A DNA stretch of 5,777 bases from Flavobacteriales bacterium UBA1995. GTDB taxonomy: Bacteria > Bacteroidota > Bacteroidia > Flavobacteriales_D > Sanyastnellaceae. The notes under the pieces are model-generated. The model did no database searches and was not told the origin of the DNA. It saw nothing but the letters and a program-made list of their open reading frames with translations. This document shows positions 5,674 to 5,777 of this stretch, piece after piece (within the stretch, counting starts at the first letter, position 1; the number at the start of each line of letters is the position of its first letter). The stretch covers positions 1 through 5,777 of the forward strand of contig DDCX01000124.1 in NCBI GenBank assembly GCA_002336475.1, given 5' to 3'. The translations under genes and the position numbers were made by a program.

Positions 5674-5777
5674 ATGTTGCGCAGACGTTTCATCAAGGGC
5701 TCAGCCATAGTTGGGGCTGCCGCTGTAGCGCCCAGTTGGTTGCGGGCCTCATCGGGCATGTGGGGAGAGGGGGGTGA
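5674..5777 (+). CDS. N-terminus of a Tat-exported protein, 3'-truncated by the window end
   Basis: The frame stays open for 34 codons to the window edge; the apparent final TGA is out of frame. It begins MLRRRFIKGSAIVGAAAVAP. RRRFIK fits the twin-arginine consensus S/T-R-R-x-F-L-K: the arginine pair is R3-R4, followed by R5, F6, I7 and K8. A moderately hydrophobic Gly/Ala-rich core (residues 9-20) and a short polar stretch come next. Tat signals send folded, often cofactor-bearing proteins across the inner membrane. Too little remains to name the product. The start is supported by its position at the head of the signal and by the -7-like box just upstream; no Shine-Dalgarno is present. Confidence 0.72.
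   Translation, partial: MLRRRFIKGSAIVGAAAVAPSWLRASSGMWGEGG

Overview
The window looks like a piece of a GC-rich Bacteroidota chromosome, most likely from the Flavobacteriales or a neighbouring order. The main reason is the first gene, which ends in a type IX secretion (Por secretion) C-terminal sorting domain, a signal confined to Bacteroidota. Supporting signs are the near absence of Shine-Dalgarno sequences before the starts and several sequences resembling the TAnnTTTG -7 box used by Bacteroidota. I cannot place it to genus.

Layout. Positions 2-1213 (+) hold the 3' part of a large secreted, probably adhesin-like protein with HYR-like modules and the sorting tail. It is closed by a strong hairpin terminator at 1255-1291. 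Positions 1313-2356 (+) encode a family 9 glycosyltransferase (ADP-heptose:LPS heptosyltransferase-like). Its last 20 bases overlap the end of a convergent acyl-CoA thioesterase (2852-2337, -). An 80-base divergent promoter region (2853-2932) separates the thioesterase from a compact three-gene run on the + strand: hemJ-like protoporphyrinogen oxidase (2933-3487), TatD-family hydrolase (3498-4310) and type I asparaginase (4307-5353). A gap of 10 bases and an ATGA overlap link these three. A class II tRNA-Ser(GGA) follows at 5450-5537 with its own terminator at 5548-5573. The window ends inside a new gene (5674 onward) whose first residues form a twin-arginine signal peptide.

How the genes fit together. 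These are mostly housekeeping functions: envelope glycan assembly, acyl-CoA hydrolysis, haem synthesis, metal-dependent nuclease/hydrolase activity, asparagine catabolism and serine decoding. They do not form one pathway, and the hemJ-tatD-asparaginase run is probably co-transcribed for genomic rather than biochemical reasons. I see no CRISPR array, insertion sequence, phage gene, toxin-antitoxin pair or defence system.

The most interesting signals are small. TAnnTTT(G)-like boxes lie only 4-6 bases before several start codons, suggesting leaderless transcripts. A 9-base inverted repeat forms back-to-back -7 elements between the thioesterase and hemJ. A residue believed to be part of the allosteric site of type I asparaginase is replaced. 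No novel multi-gene system is supported by this sequence.
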